NCBI RefSeq assembly: GCF_015708085.1
Contig: NZ_JADNYM010000017.1
Coordinates: 46,277-110,276, forward strand
Direction: 5' to 3'
Length of the DNA: 64,000 nucleotides
From: Arthrobacter terrae
GTDB taxonomy: Bacteria > Actinomycetota > Actinomycetes > Actinomycetales > Micrococcaceae
Below are positions 33,627-43,185 of this stretch, piece by piece. Position numbers and translations under genes: made by a program. Positions within the stretch are counted from its first letter, which is position 1. Each line of letters opens with the position of its first letter. Below the pieces are notes generated by a model. It searched no databases. It worked only from the letters and a program-made list of their open reading frames with translations, and was not told the DNA's origin.

Positions 33627-34892
33627 GTGGCAGCCACTAGGGCAGCTAATACGGCAGAAACAACCAGACCGGCCGGAGCAGCGGGCGAAGTTGAAGAAAT
33701 CGAAGAAACTTTCCGGGCGGAAAAAGCGTCCATGCTCAAACAGCCCAAGGCCGTGTGGGCCGTAGCCATCGCCTCCATATTCGCCTTCATGGGAATCGGG
33801 CTGGTGGACCCGATCCTGCCGGCGATTGCGGAAAACCTGCAGGCCACACCCAGCCAGGTTTCCCTGCTCTTCACCAGCTACTTCCTCGTTACCGCATTCG
33901 CCATGCTCATCACCGGATTTGTGTCCTCCAGGATCGGGGGCAAGAAAACGCTGTTGATCGGGCTGAGCATTATCGTGGTGTTCGCCGCGCTTTCCGGGAC
34001 CGCCGGGAATGTTTCCACGCTGGTCGGCTTCCGCGCCGGCTGGGGCCTGGGTAATGCGCTCTTCGTCGCCACGGCGCTTGCCGTCATGGTTGGCGTGGCC
34101 AGCGGCGGTAGCGCCACCGCGATCATCCTTTATGAAGCAGCCCTTGGCCTGGGCCTTTCGCTTGGCCCGCTGGTGGGTGCCCTGCTGGGCGGCTGGCAGT
34201 GGCGCGCCCCGTTCTTCGGCACTGCCACACTAATGGCCGTTGCGTTCATTGCGTTGATTACTCTGCTCCCGAAGACAGCAGCACCGGCCAAGCGCACCAG
34301 GCTTCGCGACCCCCTGCTGGCGTTGGCCCACCCCGGGCTGCGGACCACAGCAGGAAGTGCGCTCTTCTATAACTACGGCTTCTTCACGATTCTCGCATTC
34401 ACGCCGTTTATTCTGCACATGAACGCCTACGGAATCGGTGCTGTCTTCTTCGGCTGGGGCGTAGCAGTCGCCGTATTCTCCGTTTTCGTTGCTCCCGTAC
34501 TGCAGCGACACTTCGGCCCGGTGAAAACCCTGCTGGGTTCCCTGGGTGCCTTGATGCTGGTGCTGGTTGGTATGGGCCTGGCCGCTGGACATTCCATTCC
34601 GACCATCGTGGTGCTGGTGATTATTGGCGGTGCGCTTCTGGGCATCAACAACACGCTCTTCACGGAACTCGCTATGGAGGTCTCGGACTCGCCGCGCCCC
34701 GTGGCCAGCGCCGGGTACAACTTTGTCCGCTGGCTGGGTGGGTCAATCGCACCGTTTGCGGCTGCCAAACTGGCCGAGCACTTCGGTGCGCCGGTGACAT
34801 TCTATACCGCCGCCGTCGCGCTGCTGATCGGCATGCTGATTATCGCAACCGGTCGCAAGTACCTCTCGGCACATGCACCGCAGGGTGTGTGA
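33627..34892 (+). CDS. MFS drug efflux transporter, DHA1 type
   Basis: A 421-residue protein with a 45-residue charged N-terminal tail and twelve membrane helices: MGIGLVDPILPAIAENLQAT in the first helix, ITGFVSSRIGGKKTLLIGLS as the MFS signature loop. It starts with GTG at 33627 after AGAGGAGGAA. It shares its promoter with marR and is followed by a strong hairpin. Drug or toxic-metabolite export is inferred from family and from MarR control. Confidence 0.88.
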   Translation: MAATRAANTAETTRPAGAAGEVEEIEETFRAEKASMLKQPKAVWAVAIASIFAFMGIGLVDPILPAIAENLQATPSQVSLLFTSYFLVTAFAMLITGFVSSRIGGKKTLLIGLSIIVVFAALSGTAGNVSTLVGFRAGWGLGNALFVATALAVMVGVASGGSATAIILYEAALGLGLSLGPLVGALLGGWQWRAPFFGTATLMAVAFIALITLLPKTAAPAKRTRLRDPLLALAHPGLRTTAGSALFYNYGFFTILAFTPFILHMNAYGIGAVFFGWGVAVAVFSVFVAPVLQRHFGPVKTLLGSLGALMLVLVGMGLAAGHSIPTIVVLVIIGGALLGINNTLFTELAMEVSDSPRPVASAGYNFVRWLGGSIAPFAAAKLAEHFGAPVTFYTAAVALLIGMLIIATGRKYLSAHAPQGV

Positions 34893-34920
34893 GAGAGCCA
34901 GCGTCTAATCGGCCGCAGAC

Positions 34921-34967
34921 ACGACGAGGGCTCTACCGTGCGCCGTGCACGGTAGAGCCCTCGTCGT
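34921..34967. terminator. Long perfect hairpin after the MarR-MFS operon
   Basis: A 21-bp perfect stem with the arms ACGACGAGGGCTCTACCGTGC and its complement around a 5-base loop. It lacks a T-run, ending in CGTCGTCG instead, so it may need Rho or act in mRNA stability. Confidence 0.75.
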
Positions 34968-35086
34968 CGTCGACAGGTTCACCCGGTTGCTCTGATGCCC
35001 TCATGACGCACTATTCCCGCTCACGCGGTCAGCGGAATCGGCCGCTGTCACTGGTGCCGGCGGATGGCCTGCCGTAGCGTTAAGGA

Positions 35087-35503
35087 ATGGCTACAGTCGA
35101 AATCACCACAGATTCATTCGGAACCACCATCGAGGGCAACGACATTGTGCTCGTCGATTTCTGGGCATCCTGGTGCCAGCCGTGCCTGCGGTTTGCACCC
35201 ACTTATGACGCCGCGTCCCAGCAGCATGATGACGTCGTCTTCGGCAAGGTGGATACGGAGGCCGAGCAGCAGCTGGCCGCGGAGGCGAACATCACCTCGA
35301 TCCCAACGCTGATGGCCTTCCGTGAAAAAGTACTGGTTTTCTCCCAGCCCGGTGCACTCAACGGCCCCCAGCTTGACGAGGTCATTACCGCCGTAAAGGC
35401 CCTGGACATGAAGGAAGTCCACGAGCATGTGGCGCGGCAGCAGGCCCAGGCGCAGGCTCCCGCAGCTGATGGAGATGCTCCCATAACCGGCGAGATTATC
35501 TAA
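35087..35503 (+). CDS. Thioredoxin with a CQPC active site
   Basis: A 138-residue thioredoxin-fold protein. The active site is FWASWCQPC (Cys 30 and Cys 33) with the cis-Pro in ITSIPTLM. The second residue between the cysteines is Pro as usual, but the first is Gln rather than Gly, which could shift redox potential. A 30-residue Gln/Ala-rich C-terminal tail exceeds the usual 105-110 residues. AAGGA precedes the ATG. No partner reductase is in the window. Confidence 0.88.
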   Translation: MATVEITTDSFGTTIEGNDIVLVDFWASWCQPCLRFAPTYDAASQQHDDVVFGKVDTEAEQQLAAEANITSIPTLMAFREKVLVFSQPGALNGPQLDEVITAVKALDMKEVHEHVARQQAQAQAPAADGDAPITGEII

Positions 35504-35527
35504 CCGCCGGAAGGTACGCCGGCGGGA

Positions 35528-35806
35528 TCAGCCGCGGTCCAGTTTCACCGGTTCGGCCAGCAAGGCACTGAGCGATTCATTGAGATCCTGGACAGCAGTG
35601 CCCTTGCTGTGCCGATCCAGCTCCTGTGCACCGGCCCACTGCTCCGTCAGGACGATTCGTTCCTCGCTGTCCTGAGTGATTTCATAGCGCAGACAGCCGG
35701 GCTCCGCCACCACCTGCTCAATTGCAATCTCCAACGCCAGTTTCACGCGGAGGTATTCGCCGGGGCTGGGGATGAACGTTGCGGTCAGGTCAATAATTTC
35801 ACTCAT
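35528..35806 (-). CDS. Antibiotic biosynthesis monooxygenase (ABM) domain protein
   Basis: A 92-residue protein: IIDLTATFIPSPGEYLRVK, VVAEPGCLRYEITQDSEERI and VLTEQWAGAQELDRHSKGT match the dimeric ferredoxin-like ABM fold as in YgiN quinol monooxygenase. Substrate unknown. It is convergent with the thioredoxin gene. Confidence 0.85.
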   Translation of the reverse strand: MSEIIDLTATFIPSPGEYLRVKLALEIAIEQVVAEPGCLRYEITQDSEERIVLTEQWAGAQELDRHSKGTAVQDLNESLSALLAEPVKLDRG

Positions 35807-35886
35807 GCCACCAGCCTAACCGCCGGTTGCCGATCGCGTTGCGCCGTTCGTCTGCGGGGGAGTCGGCCGGCGCATCACGGGCGGAG

Positions 35887-36861
35887 TTAATGCCAGCGAT
35901 GGTCCTGGATAGTCATCCGGGGGCCAAAAGCGGGTTTGCGGAATCCGCTCAGACCCAGCATCCGCACCACGCGCTGACGATGTCCACGCCATGGCTCCAG
36001 CAGCGCGCCCATTCCCGCGTCATCGACCGGTCGTCCGGTGAGGGCGCGGCCAACGAATGCGGCCAGATGGTAGTCACCGAACGAAACGCTGTCAGCGTCG
36101 CCGTGGGTGCGTTGGGTAACCTCCGCGGCCGTCCATAGTCCGATGCCCGGGATGGTCTGCAGTTTCGCTGCCGCCTCCTGGGCCGGCAGCGCTGCCAGGC
36201 GCTCCAACGACGACGCCACCTTGGTTAGGCGCATCACTGTCGCAGAGCGCTGCGGCCCCACCCCGGCCCTGTGCCATTCCCAGGACGGGATTCTGGCCCA
36301 CTGTTCCGAGCTGGGGGCGATCATTAATCCAGCGGGAACGGGACCCGCCGCGGCCGCGCCCGGGGCCGGCGAACCATATTTGTGCACCAGGAACCGGAAG
36401 CTGTGCCGTGCCTCCTTCATCGTCACCTTCTGCTCCAACACGGCCGGGATGATGGCGTCCACCATCCGCCCGGTGGCGGGCAGACGCACGGCGGGGTTCC
36501 GCCGTCGTGCTTCCGTCACCAAACGAGGCAGCGTGGCATGGAAGTCCGGGTGGTCGAAGCCGGACCAATCGTCGTTAGCACCGAGCAGGGCCGGCACACC
36601 GGCGAGCGCAGCGGATGCACCCGGGCCCCAGGCCCTCGCCGTCACGGTCTGCTGTCCGGCGTCATGGGTGCGGACGGTGAGCTGAACAGTGGCGACGCCC
36701 GCGTCAGTAGCGAGACCCAGCCACGCCTGGTTACCCGCGAGCATAATGGTCCGGTCCGAACTTCCGCGGGGAAGTGTACCGAGGGTCTGCTGCAGGTCCA
36801 GCGGCCCGGCCGGTTCCCACACAAGCTCCAGCGCGCTGGTCTCGGTGGTGGCGGCTGTCAT
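35887..36861 (-). CDS. DNA-3-methyladenine glycosylase, AlkA-like HhH-GPD family
   Basis: A 324-residue protein. The helix-hairpin-helix reads LQTIPGIGLWTAAEVTQRTH and is followed by DADSVSFGDYHLAAF, whose Asp in GDYHL is the catalytic residue of this superfamily. The N-terminal 120 residues form the beta domain seen in AlkA-type enzymes. It removes alkylated bases to start base-excision repair. The ATG at 36861 is the first supported start; the ORF upstream overlaps LysR. It lies 120 bases downstream of the LysR gene on the same strand. Confidence 0.83.
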   Translation of the reverse strand: MTAATTETSALELVWEPAGPLDLQQTLGTLPRGSSDRTIMLAGNQAWLGLATDAGVATVQLTVRTHDAGQQTVTARAWGPGASAALAGVPALLGANDDWSGFDHPDFHATLPRLVTEARRRNPAVRLPATGRMVDAIIPAVLEQKVTMKEARHSFRFLVHKYGSPAPGAAAAGPVPAGLMIAPSSEQWARIPSWEWHRAGVGPQRSATVMRLTKVASSLERLAALPAQEAAAKLQTIPGIGLWTAAEVTQRTHGDADSVSFGDYHLAAFVGRALTGRPVDDAGMGALLEPWRGHRQRVVRMLGLSGFRKPAFGPRMTIQDHRWH

Positions 36862-36982
36862 CCATCCATGGTCCCACGAATGCCGGAGCGGATTACGTCC
36901 TGATGCCGCCAATCGCGCACGAGCGCACCTGCTACACCGGCCGCGCTGGTCTTTAGTGGGTGCGGCGGTGGCAGCCGCGCGA

Positions 36983-37897
36983 CTAGCCGGCGCCGCCCTG
37001 GCCGGTTGCCTCAGCGGCGCGTTGGAGCACCTCGCGGCAGGCAAGGATGGCTGGGCGGCGTCGGCTGGCCTGGCGTGCAGAGGTGAAAACGGTGCGGCGG
37101 GGGAGATCGGGAAGATCGAGCAGCCGGACCGTGGTGGGACGCCCGGTCCAGACCAGGTCCGGCATCAGGGCGACGGCGTTGCCGGACTCGATCAGTCGGA
37201 TCTGTGCCTGCAAATCGGCAGTTTCATACCGGACATCGGGTTCGAAGCCGGCCTGCCGGCACGCCTGCTCGGCCCAGTGCCGAGAAGCGGCTCCGCGCGG
37301 CTCCATCACCCAGGGCAGTGCAGCGGTATCGGACAGCGACGTAATGCGCTGGCCGCCCAAACCATCAGGGGGAGTCGCAAGGCGGATGGCGTCGCTGGTC
37401 AAGGTGACGCGGTCGAGCTCCGGGTAGCGGGGCGCGGCGTGCCCGGGGTACTGCTCGGCAATGACCAGGTCAAAGTCGCGGGCCCACGTTTCGTAGAGAG
37501 CAGTCTCAGGCTCCTTCTGAGTCATTTCCAGCCGGACATCGGGATATTCATTGCGCATGATGGTCAGCGCATCGGGCATCAGCGCCAGCGCGGCGGACTG
37601 GAAAACGGCTAATCGGACGGTTCCAGTGACGGTGGTCAGCGAAGCGGCAAGGTCGGCCTCCGCACGTTCGAGTGTTTCAAGCAGCTCCGCGGTGTGATCG
37701 ATCAGGATCTGCGCCTGCGGCGTCAGCTGCACCCTGCGGCCGGATTTGCGCAGCAGTGCAACGCCAGCCTCCTTCTCCAGCAATGCGAGCTGTTGCGAGA
37801 CCGACGACGGACTGAAGTTCAGCGCTTCGGCCACTGCGGCGAGGGTCCCCCTGATCTTCAATTCCCGCAGAAGACGCAGCCGGCGTACGTCCAACAT
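36983..37897 (-). CDS. LysR-family regulator divergent from putA
   Basis: A 304-residue LysR protein: winged helix at the N-terminus (LDVRRLRLLRELKIRGTLAA, then ALNFSPSSVSQQLALLEKEA), a linker helix and a periplasmic-binding-type effector domain (GTVRLAVFQSAALALMPDAL). The ATG at 37897 follows GGAGGAAACC. Its divergent placement 180 bases from putA is the standard sign of control of that gene, with proline or a catabolite as likely effector. A GAAAAG-ATCG-CTTTTC palindrome lies between. Confidence 0.88.
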   Translation of the reverse strand: MLDVRRLRLLRELKIRGTLAAVAEALNFSPSSVSQQLALLEKEAGVALLRKSGRRVQLTPQAQILIDHTAELLETLERAEADLAASLTTVTGTVRLAVFQSAALALMPDALTIMRNEYPDVRLEMTQKEPETALYETWARDFDLVIAEQYPGHAAPRYPELDRVTLTSDAIRLATPPDGLGGQRITSLSDTAALPWVMEPRGAASRHWAEQACRQAGFEPDVRYETADLQAQIRLIESGNAVALMPDLVWTGRPTTVRLLDLPDLPRRTVFTSARQASRRRPAILACREVLQRAAEATGQGGAG

Positions 37898-37985
37898 AAG
37901 CGGTTTCCTCCGTCTTCGAAGCGTGCCGTTCGGGCGGCGCGGGACTGTTACGGGAATCATCGGCAGAACTGATGATTATTAGTCA

Positions 37986-38001
37986 GAAAAGATCGCTTTT
38001 C
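37986..38001. promoter_or_regulatory. Candidate operator between lysR and putA
   Basis: GAAAAG-ATCG-CTTTTC, perfect 6-bp arms, about 90 bases from either start in AT-richer DNA. Possible LysR or other regulator site; it is shorter than typical LysR T-N11-A boxes, so the assignment is tentative. Confidence 0.4.
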
Positions 38002-38073
38002 CTCATCTGATTCTAGTCACATACTAAAAGAAAAGTGCCTCTCAAGACCCGCCCAGAAGGAACCGAATCCAGC

Positions 38074-41000
38074 ATGCCCCAATTAACTCAGGAGTCCAGC
38101 TCCAGCAACGAAGCCGCAGCTTCAGCCGAGGACGCAGCAATGCCGGCCGGGAAGGCCGCAGGTTCTTCCATCGGTACCTCAGGGCCCAACCCACAGGAAC
38201 TGGCGGAAGAAACCATCGCCGTCGTGCGACGGTGGCTGACCGAGGCCGCAAAGGTGCCGGTGGATGTCTCCGCGAGCCGGCTGGCCGGTGTGTTGAAGGA
38301 CCCGAACGGGCTGGACTTCACCGTTGGTTTTGTGGACGGCGTGATCCGGCCGGAGGACCTGGCCGTGGCCGGACGTAATCTGGCCACGCTGGCCCCGAAG
38401 GTGCCCGCATTCCTGCCGTGGTACATGCGTGCTGCGGTCCGTCTGGGCGGGGTAATGGCCCCGGTGCTGCCACAGGTGGTGATTCCCGTTGCCCGGCGCG
38501 TGCTGCGCGAGATGGTCGGCCACCTGATTGTGGATGCCACCGATGCCAAGTTGGGCCCGGCCATCGCGGGAATCCGCAAGGACGGCGTGGACCTGAATAT
38601 CAACCTCCTCGGAGAAGCCGTGCTGGGCGAGCACGAGGCGCAGCGCCGGCTGGAGGGCACGCTGAAGCTGCTGGCCCGGCCGGACGTGGACTATGTTTCG
38701 ATCAAGGAATCCTCTACCGTCGCGCCGCATTCGCTCTGGGCCTTTGACCAGGCCGTGGAGCATGTGGTGGACAAGCTGACCCCGCTGTACCGGCTGGCGG
38801 CATCGTTCCCGAAAGCCAAATTCATTAATTTGGACATGGAGGAATACAAGGATCTGAGCCTGACCATCGCGGTCTTCACCCGGATCCTGGACCAGCCGGA
38901 ATTCCAGAACCTGGAGGCGGGCATAGTGCTGCAGGCCTATCTGCCTGATGCCCTGGCCGCCATGATGCAGCTCCAGGAATGGGCCACGGCGCGCCGGGCA
39001 CGGGGCGGCGCACCGGTCAAGGTGCGCGTGGTGAAGGGCGCGAACCTGCCGATGGAGCAGGTGGAGGCGTCCATTCATGACTGGCCGCTGGCAACCTGGG
39101 GGAGCAAGCAGGATTCGGACACCAATTACAAGCGCGTCATCAACTACGCGCTGACCGCTGAGCACATTGACGCGGTCCGGATCGGCGTGGCCGGCCACAA
39201 TCTCTTCGACGTTGCCTTCGCCTGGCTGCTGGCACAGCAGCGAGGGGTAACAGCCGGCATTGAGTTTGAGATGCTCCTCGGGATGGCCACGGGCCAAGCG
39301 GAGGTGGTTCGCAAGGACGTAGGCCGGCTGCTGCTGTACACGCCGGTGGTCCACCCGGCGGAGTTCGACGTCGCCATTGCCTACCTGATCCGCCGCCTGG
39401 AGGAGGGCGCCAGCCAGGACAACTTCATGTCCGCCGTCTTCGAGCTCACGGAAAACGAGGCTCTCTTCGAACGCGAGAAGCAGCGGTTCCTGGCCTCCTT
39501 GGCAAACCTGGACGACACCGTTCCCGGGCCCAACCGCACCCAGGACCGCAACAAGGACGCCGCCGCGGCGCCGTCAGACGGTTTCGGGAACACCCCCGAC
39601 ACTGACCCCGCCCTGCCCGAAAACCGGATGTGGGGCAGGGCCATCCTGGAACGCATTCCGTCCTCCACCTTGGGGAACGCGGCGGTGCAGGCCGCGACAA
39701 TCACCGATGCGTCGGCGCTGAACGCTGTGCTCAAGACTGCCGTGGAGCACGGCAGGGCTTGGGGGGCGCTCAGCGGCGCCGAGCGTGCAGCCATTCTGCA
39801 CCGCGCCGGAGATGCGCTGGAAGCCCGGCGCGCGGACCTGATCGAGGTGATGGCCGCAGAAACCGGCAAGACCATTGACCAGGGTGATCCCGAGGTCAGC
39901 GAGGCCATTGACTTTGCACATTTCTACGCGGAGCGCGCCAAGGACCTGGACGCGGTCGACGGCGCCACGTTCGTTCCTGCGCGGGTCACCGTGGTGACCC
40001 CGCCGTGGAACTTCCCGGTGGCCATTCCGGCCGGCTCAACGCTGGCAGCGCTCGCCGCGGGATCCGCCGTCGTTATTAAACCCGCAACCCAGGCCCGTCG
40101 TTCCGGGGCCGTCATGGTGGAGGCGCTCTGGGAAGCCGGCGTGCCCCGTGAAGTGCTGGCGCTGGTGCAATTGGGTGAGCGCGAGCTGGGACAGCAGCTG
40201 GTGGCGCACCCCAGCGTTGACCGGGTAATCCTGACCGGTGGCTATGAAACAGCTGAATTGTTCCGCAGCTTCCGCACCGACCTGCCGCTGCTGGCCGAGA
40301 CCTCCGGGAAAAACGCCATCATTGTCACGCCGAGCGCCGATCTGGACCTGGCGGCCAAGGATGTTGTCTACTCCGCCTTTGGTCACGCCGGGCAGAAATG
40401 CTCCGCCGCCTCACTGGTGATTCTGGTGGGCAGCGCAGCTACCTCCAAGCGCTTCCATAATCAGCTGGTGGATGCCGTGCGCTCGCTGAAAGTGGGCTTC
40501 CCGGCGGACGCCACCGTGCAGATGGGACCCATTATTGAACCGGCCAAGGGCAAGCTGCTCAACGCCCTCACCACGCTGGGCGAAGGGGAGAGCTGGGCAG
40601 TCAAGCCGGAGAAGCTCGACGCGGACGGCCGGCTCTGGTCCCCGGGAGTGCGCTCCGGCGTGCGTCGCGGTTCGTACTTCCATCTCACGGAATTCTTCGG
40701 GCCGGTGCTGGGAGTAATGACTGCCGCAACGCTTGAAGAGGCTATCGCGATGACCAACCAGATTGAGTACGGACTGACCTCCGGACTGCATTCGCTGGAC
40801 TCCGTGGAGATCGGCACCTGGCTGGAGACTATCGAGGCCGGAAACCTCTATGTCAACCGTGGAATCACCGGCGCCATTGTCCGCCGCCAGCCCTTCGGTG
40901 GCTGGAAGAAATCCGCCGTCGGCGCCGGCGGCAAGGCCGGTGGCCCGAACTACCTGATGGGGTTGGGCAGCTGGGTTCCGGCCGAACCCGCTCCCTCGAC

Positions 41001-41625
41001 CGGCACCGACGGTACTCCCGGCGGGAAGCTCCCGGACGTGGCAGCCGCGCTGCTCACCGCGGTACAGAGGGATTCGAAGACCGCAGTGTCGGAGGCGGAG
41101 AGCGAAGCACTGGCGACGGCGCTGCACAGCGATGCCGCGGCCTGGGCGCAGGAATTCGGCACCAGTAAGGACGTCTCGGGCCTCATCGCCGAGCGCAATA
41201 TTTTCCGCTACCGTCCGGTGCCCGTGACCGTCCGGCTCAGTGCCGGCGAGCCTGTGGTGTCCTTGCTCCGTGTGCTGGCCGCCGGCCTGCTGGCCGGCTC
41301 GGCGCTGACCGTTTCCACCGCCGTCGTACTCGACTCTGCCGTCGCTGCCGTCCTGGCAGAGTACGGTGTGGATGTGCATGTGGAGGACGACGGCGGCTGG
41401 CTGGCAAGGGGGGTACGGCTCGGTTCGGGGCGCGTCCGGCTCATCGGTGGCGATCCTGCGGCTCTGGCCGGTGCCCTCGGCGGACGGCCGGACGTCGCGG
41501 TGTATGCCGGCCCGGTGACCGCCGCCGGGCGGATCGAACTGCTGCCGTTCCTGCGCGAACAGGCCATCAGCATCACCGCCCATCGCTTCGGCACCCCGAA
41601 CCACCTCTCGGACGCGCTGATCTAG
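38074..41625 (+). CDS. putA: Bifunctional proline dehydrogenase / P5C dehydrogenase
   Basis: A protein of about 1183 residues that oxidises proline to glutamate in two steps. The proline dehydrogenase part (about 150-470) holds the flavin/substrate region RRLEEGA and KVRVVKGANLPME; the aldehyde dehydrogenase part (about 540-960) holds TPPWNFPVAIPAG, AETSGKNAIIV with the general-base Glu, and GHAGQKCSAAS with the catalytic Cys. A C-terminal extension of about 200 residues resembles the second ALDH-like domain of long PutA proteins. No ribbon-helix-helix DNA-binding domain is present, so regulation falls to the LysR gene. Start: ATG 38074; GTG 38035 is an alternative. Confidence 0.95.
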   Translation: MPQLTQESSSSNEAAASAEDAAMPAGKAAGSSIGTSGPNPQELAEETIAVVRRWLTEAAKVPVDVSASRLAGVLKDPNGLDFTVGFVDGVIRPEDLAVAGRNLATLAPKVPAFLPWYMRAAVRLGGVMAPVLPQVVIPVARRVLREMVGHLIVDATDAKLGPAIAGIRKDGVDLNINLLGEAVLGEHEAQRRLEGTLKLLARPDVDYVSIKESSTVAPHSLWAFDQAVEHVVDKLTPLYRLAASFPKAKFINLDMEEYKDLSLTIAVFTRILDQPEFQNLEAGIVLQAYLPDALAAMMQLQEWATARRARGGAPVKVRVVKGANLPMEQVEASIHDWPLATWGSKQDSDTNYKRVINYALTAEHIDAVRIGVAGHNLFDVAFAWLLAQQRGVTAGIEFEMLLGMATGQAEVVRKDVGRLLLYTPVVHPAEFDVAIAYLIRRLEEGASQDNFMSAVFELTENEALFEREKQRFLASLANLDDTVPGPNRTQDRNKDAAAAPSDGFGNTPDTDPALPENRMWGRAILERIPSSTLGNAAVQAATITDASALNAVLKTAVEHGRAWGALSGAERAAILHRAGDALEARRADLIEVMAAETGKTIDQGDPEVSEAIDFAHFYAERAKDLDAVDGATFVPARVTVVTPPWNFPVAIPAGSTLAALAAGSAVVIKPATQARRSGAVMVEALWEAGVPREVLALVQLGERELGQQLVAHPSVDRVILTGGYETAELFRSFRTDLPLLAETSGKNAIIVTPSADLDLAAKDVVYSAFGHAGQKCSAASLVILVGSAATSKRFHNQLVDAVRSLKVGFPADATVQMGPIIEPAKGKLLNALTTLGEGESWAVKPEKLDADGRLWSPGVRSGVRRGSYFHLTEFFGPVLGVMTAATLEEAIAMTNQIEYGLTSGLHSLDSVEIGTWLETIEAGNLYVNRGITGAIVRRQPFGGWKKSAVGAGGKAGGPNYLMGLGSWVPAEPAPSTGTDGTPGGKLPDVAAALLTAVQRDSKTAVSEAESEALATALHSDAAAWAQEFGTSKDVSGLIAERNIFRYRPVPVTVRLSAGEPVVSLLRVLAAGLLAGSALTVSTAVVLDSAVAAVLAEYGVDVHVEDDGGWLARGVRLGSGRVRLIGGDPAALAGALGGRPDVAVYAGPVTAAGRIELLPFLREQAISITAHRFGTPNHLSDALI

Positions 41626-41784
41626 CCGCTGTCCGGATCGGAACTGTAATATCTGCCCACGTTTTGGACTTTCACGCCTTTTACGGTGCCTCCTCCGGCC
41701 AACGGAGCGTCCTTCCGGAACGTGGGCAGAACGCATTGTGGTCTCCGTTCGCCCTATGGTTGGCCAACCCATAACCTAGGAAGT

Positions 41785-43170
41785 ATGAAGTACGCCAATT
41801 CCGTCCTGGACCTGATCGGCAATACGCCGCTGGTCAAGCTGAACAAAATCACCCAAGGCCTGGCCGCCACCGTCCTGGTGAAACTGGAGTATATGAACCC
41901 GGGCGGTTCCGCGAAGGACCGGATCGCGGTGAAGATGCTCGATGAAGCGGCCAAGGCAGGCCTGATTGCCCCCGGCGGCACCGTCATCGAGCCCACCAGC
42001 GGCAATACGGGCGTGGCCATGGCGATGGTGGCCCAGCAGCGCGGGTACGGGTGCATCTTTGTGGTGCCGGACAAGGTGGGCGAGGACAAGCGCGCCGTGC
42101 TGACTGCCTATGGCGCCGAGGTGGTGGTGACTCCTACGGCGGTGGCCGCAGACAGCCCGCAGTCTTATTACGGCGTGTCCGACCGTCTGGTGCGTGAGAT
42201 TGCCGGTGCCTACAAGCCCGACCAGTTCTCCAATGCCAACGGTCCCTTGAGCCACTATGAGACCACCGGGCCGGAGATCTGGAAGGACACGGACGGGCGG
42301 GTCACGCACTTCGTGGCCGGCGTGGGCACGGGCGGTACCATCAGCGGCACCGGGCGCTATCTGCGCGAGGTCTCGGCCGACCGTGCAGCGGAGAACGGCG
42401 GCGAGGTACGGATCATCGGCGTCGACCCGGAAGGCTCTGTCTACTCCGGTGGCACCGGGCGGCCGTATTTGGTGGAAGGCGTCGGTGAAGACATCTGGCC
42501 CTCCTCCTATGATCCGGCGGTCCCGCACGAAATCATAGCCGTCTCGGACGCCGACAGTTTTGCGATGACGCGGCGGCTGGCCCGTGAGGAAGGCCTGCTG
42601 GTCGGTGGATCCAGCGGGATGGCTGTGGTGGCCGCGCTGGAGGCGGCGAAGGGGCTGGGAGCCGATGCCGTCGTCGTCGTTCTGCTGCCGGACAGCGGCC
42701 GCGGCTACCTGGGCAAGATCTTCAATGATCAATGGATGCAGTCCTATGGTTTCCTCAAAGCCGACGATGAACCCGCGATTGGCGACGTGCTGCGGTCCAA
42801 GAACGGGCAGCTGCCGGCGCTGGTGCACATCCATCCGAATGAGACCGTCCGCGACGTGATTTCCCTGATGAGCGAGTACGGTGTTTCGCAGATTCCGGTA
42901 CTGACCCAGGAACCGCCCGTGGTGATGGGCGAGGTGATCGGCGCCGTGGACGAGCGGACCCTGACCGGAAAATTGTTCCGCGGCGAGGCAAAGCTGACGG
43001 ACAGGATCACCGAGCACATGCAGCCCGCACTGCCGATCATCGGTTCGCTCGAGCCGATCGCCGCTGCACGGAACAAACTGCAGGACGTGGACGCATTGAT
43101 GGTGACGTTTGTGGGCGCCCCTGTCGGAGTGCTGACCCGGCACGACCTGCTGAACTACCTCAACGACTGA
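41785..43170 (+). CDS. cbs: Cystathionine beta-synthase
   Basis: A 461-residue PLP enzyme that joins serine and homocysteine. The PLP Lys is in NPGGSAKDRIAVKML, the Asn/phosphate loops in EPTSGNTGVAMAM and AGVGTGGTISGTGRYL. Two C-terminal CBS domains (about 335-461, HIHPNETVRDVISLMSEYGV) likely regulate it. No heme-binding N-terminal region as in mammals. The gene is 15 bases upstream of a cystathionine gamma-synthase/lyase, so together they form a reverse transsulfuration operon. The ATG at 41785 follows AGGAAG. Confidence 0.93.
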   Translation: MKYANSVLDLIGNTPLVKLNKITQGLAATVLVKLEYMNPGGSAKDRIAVKMLDEAAKAGLIAPGGTVIEPTSGNTGVAMAMVAQQRGYGCIFVVPDKVGEDKRAVLTAYGAEVVVTPTAVAADSPQSYYGVSDRLVREIAGAYKPDQFSNANGPLSHYETTGPEIWKDTDGRVTHFVAGVGTGGTISGTGRYLREVSADRAAENGGEVRIIGVDPEGSVYSGGTGRPYLVEGVGEDIWPSSYDPAVPHEIIAVSDADSFAMTRRLAREEGLLVGGSSGMAVVAALEAAKGLGADAVVVVLLPDSGRGYLGKIFNDQWMQSYGFLKADDEPAIGDVLRSKNGQLPALVHIHPNETVRDVISLMSEYGVSQIPVLTQEPPVVMGEVIGAVDERTLTGKLFRGEAKLTDRITEHMQPALPIIGSLEPIAAARNKLQDVDALMVTFVGAPVGVLTRHDLLNYLND

Positions 43171-43185
43171 AGGCAAGGAAAACTC

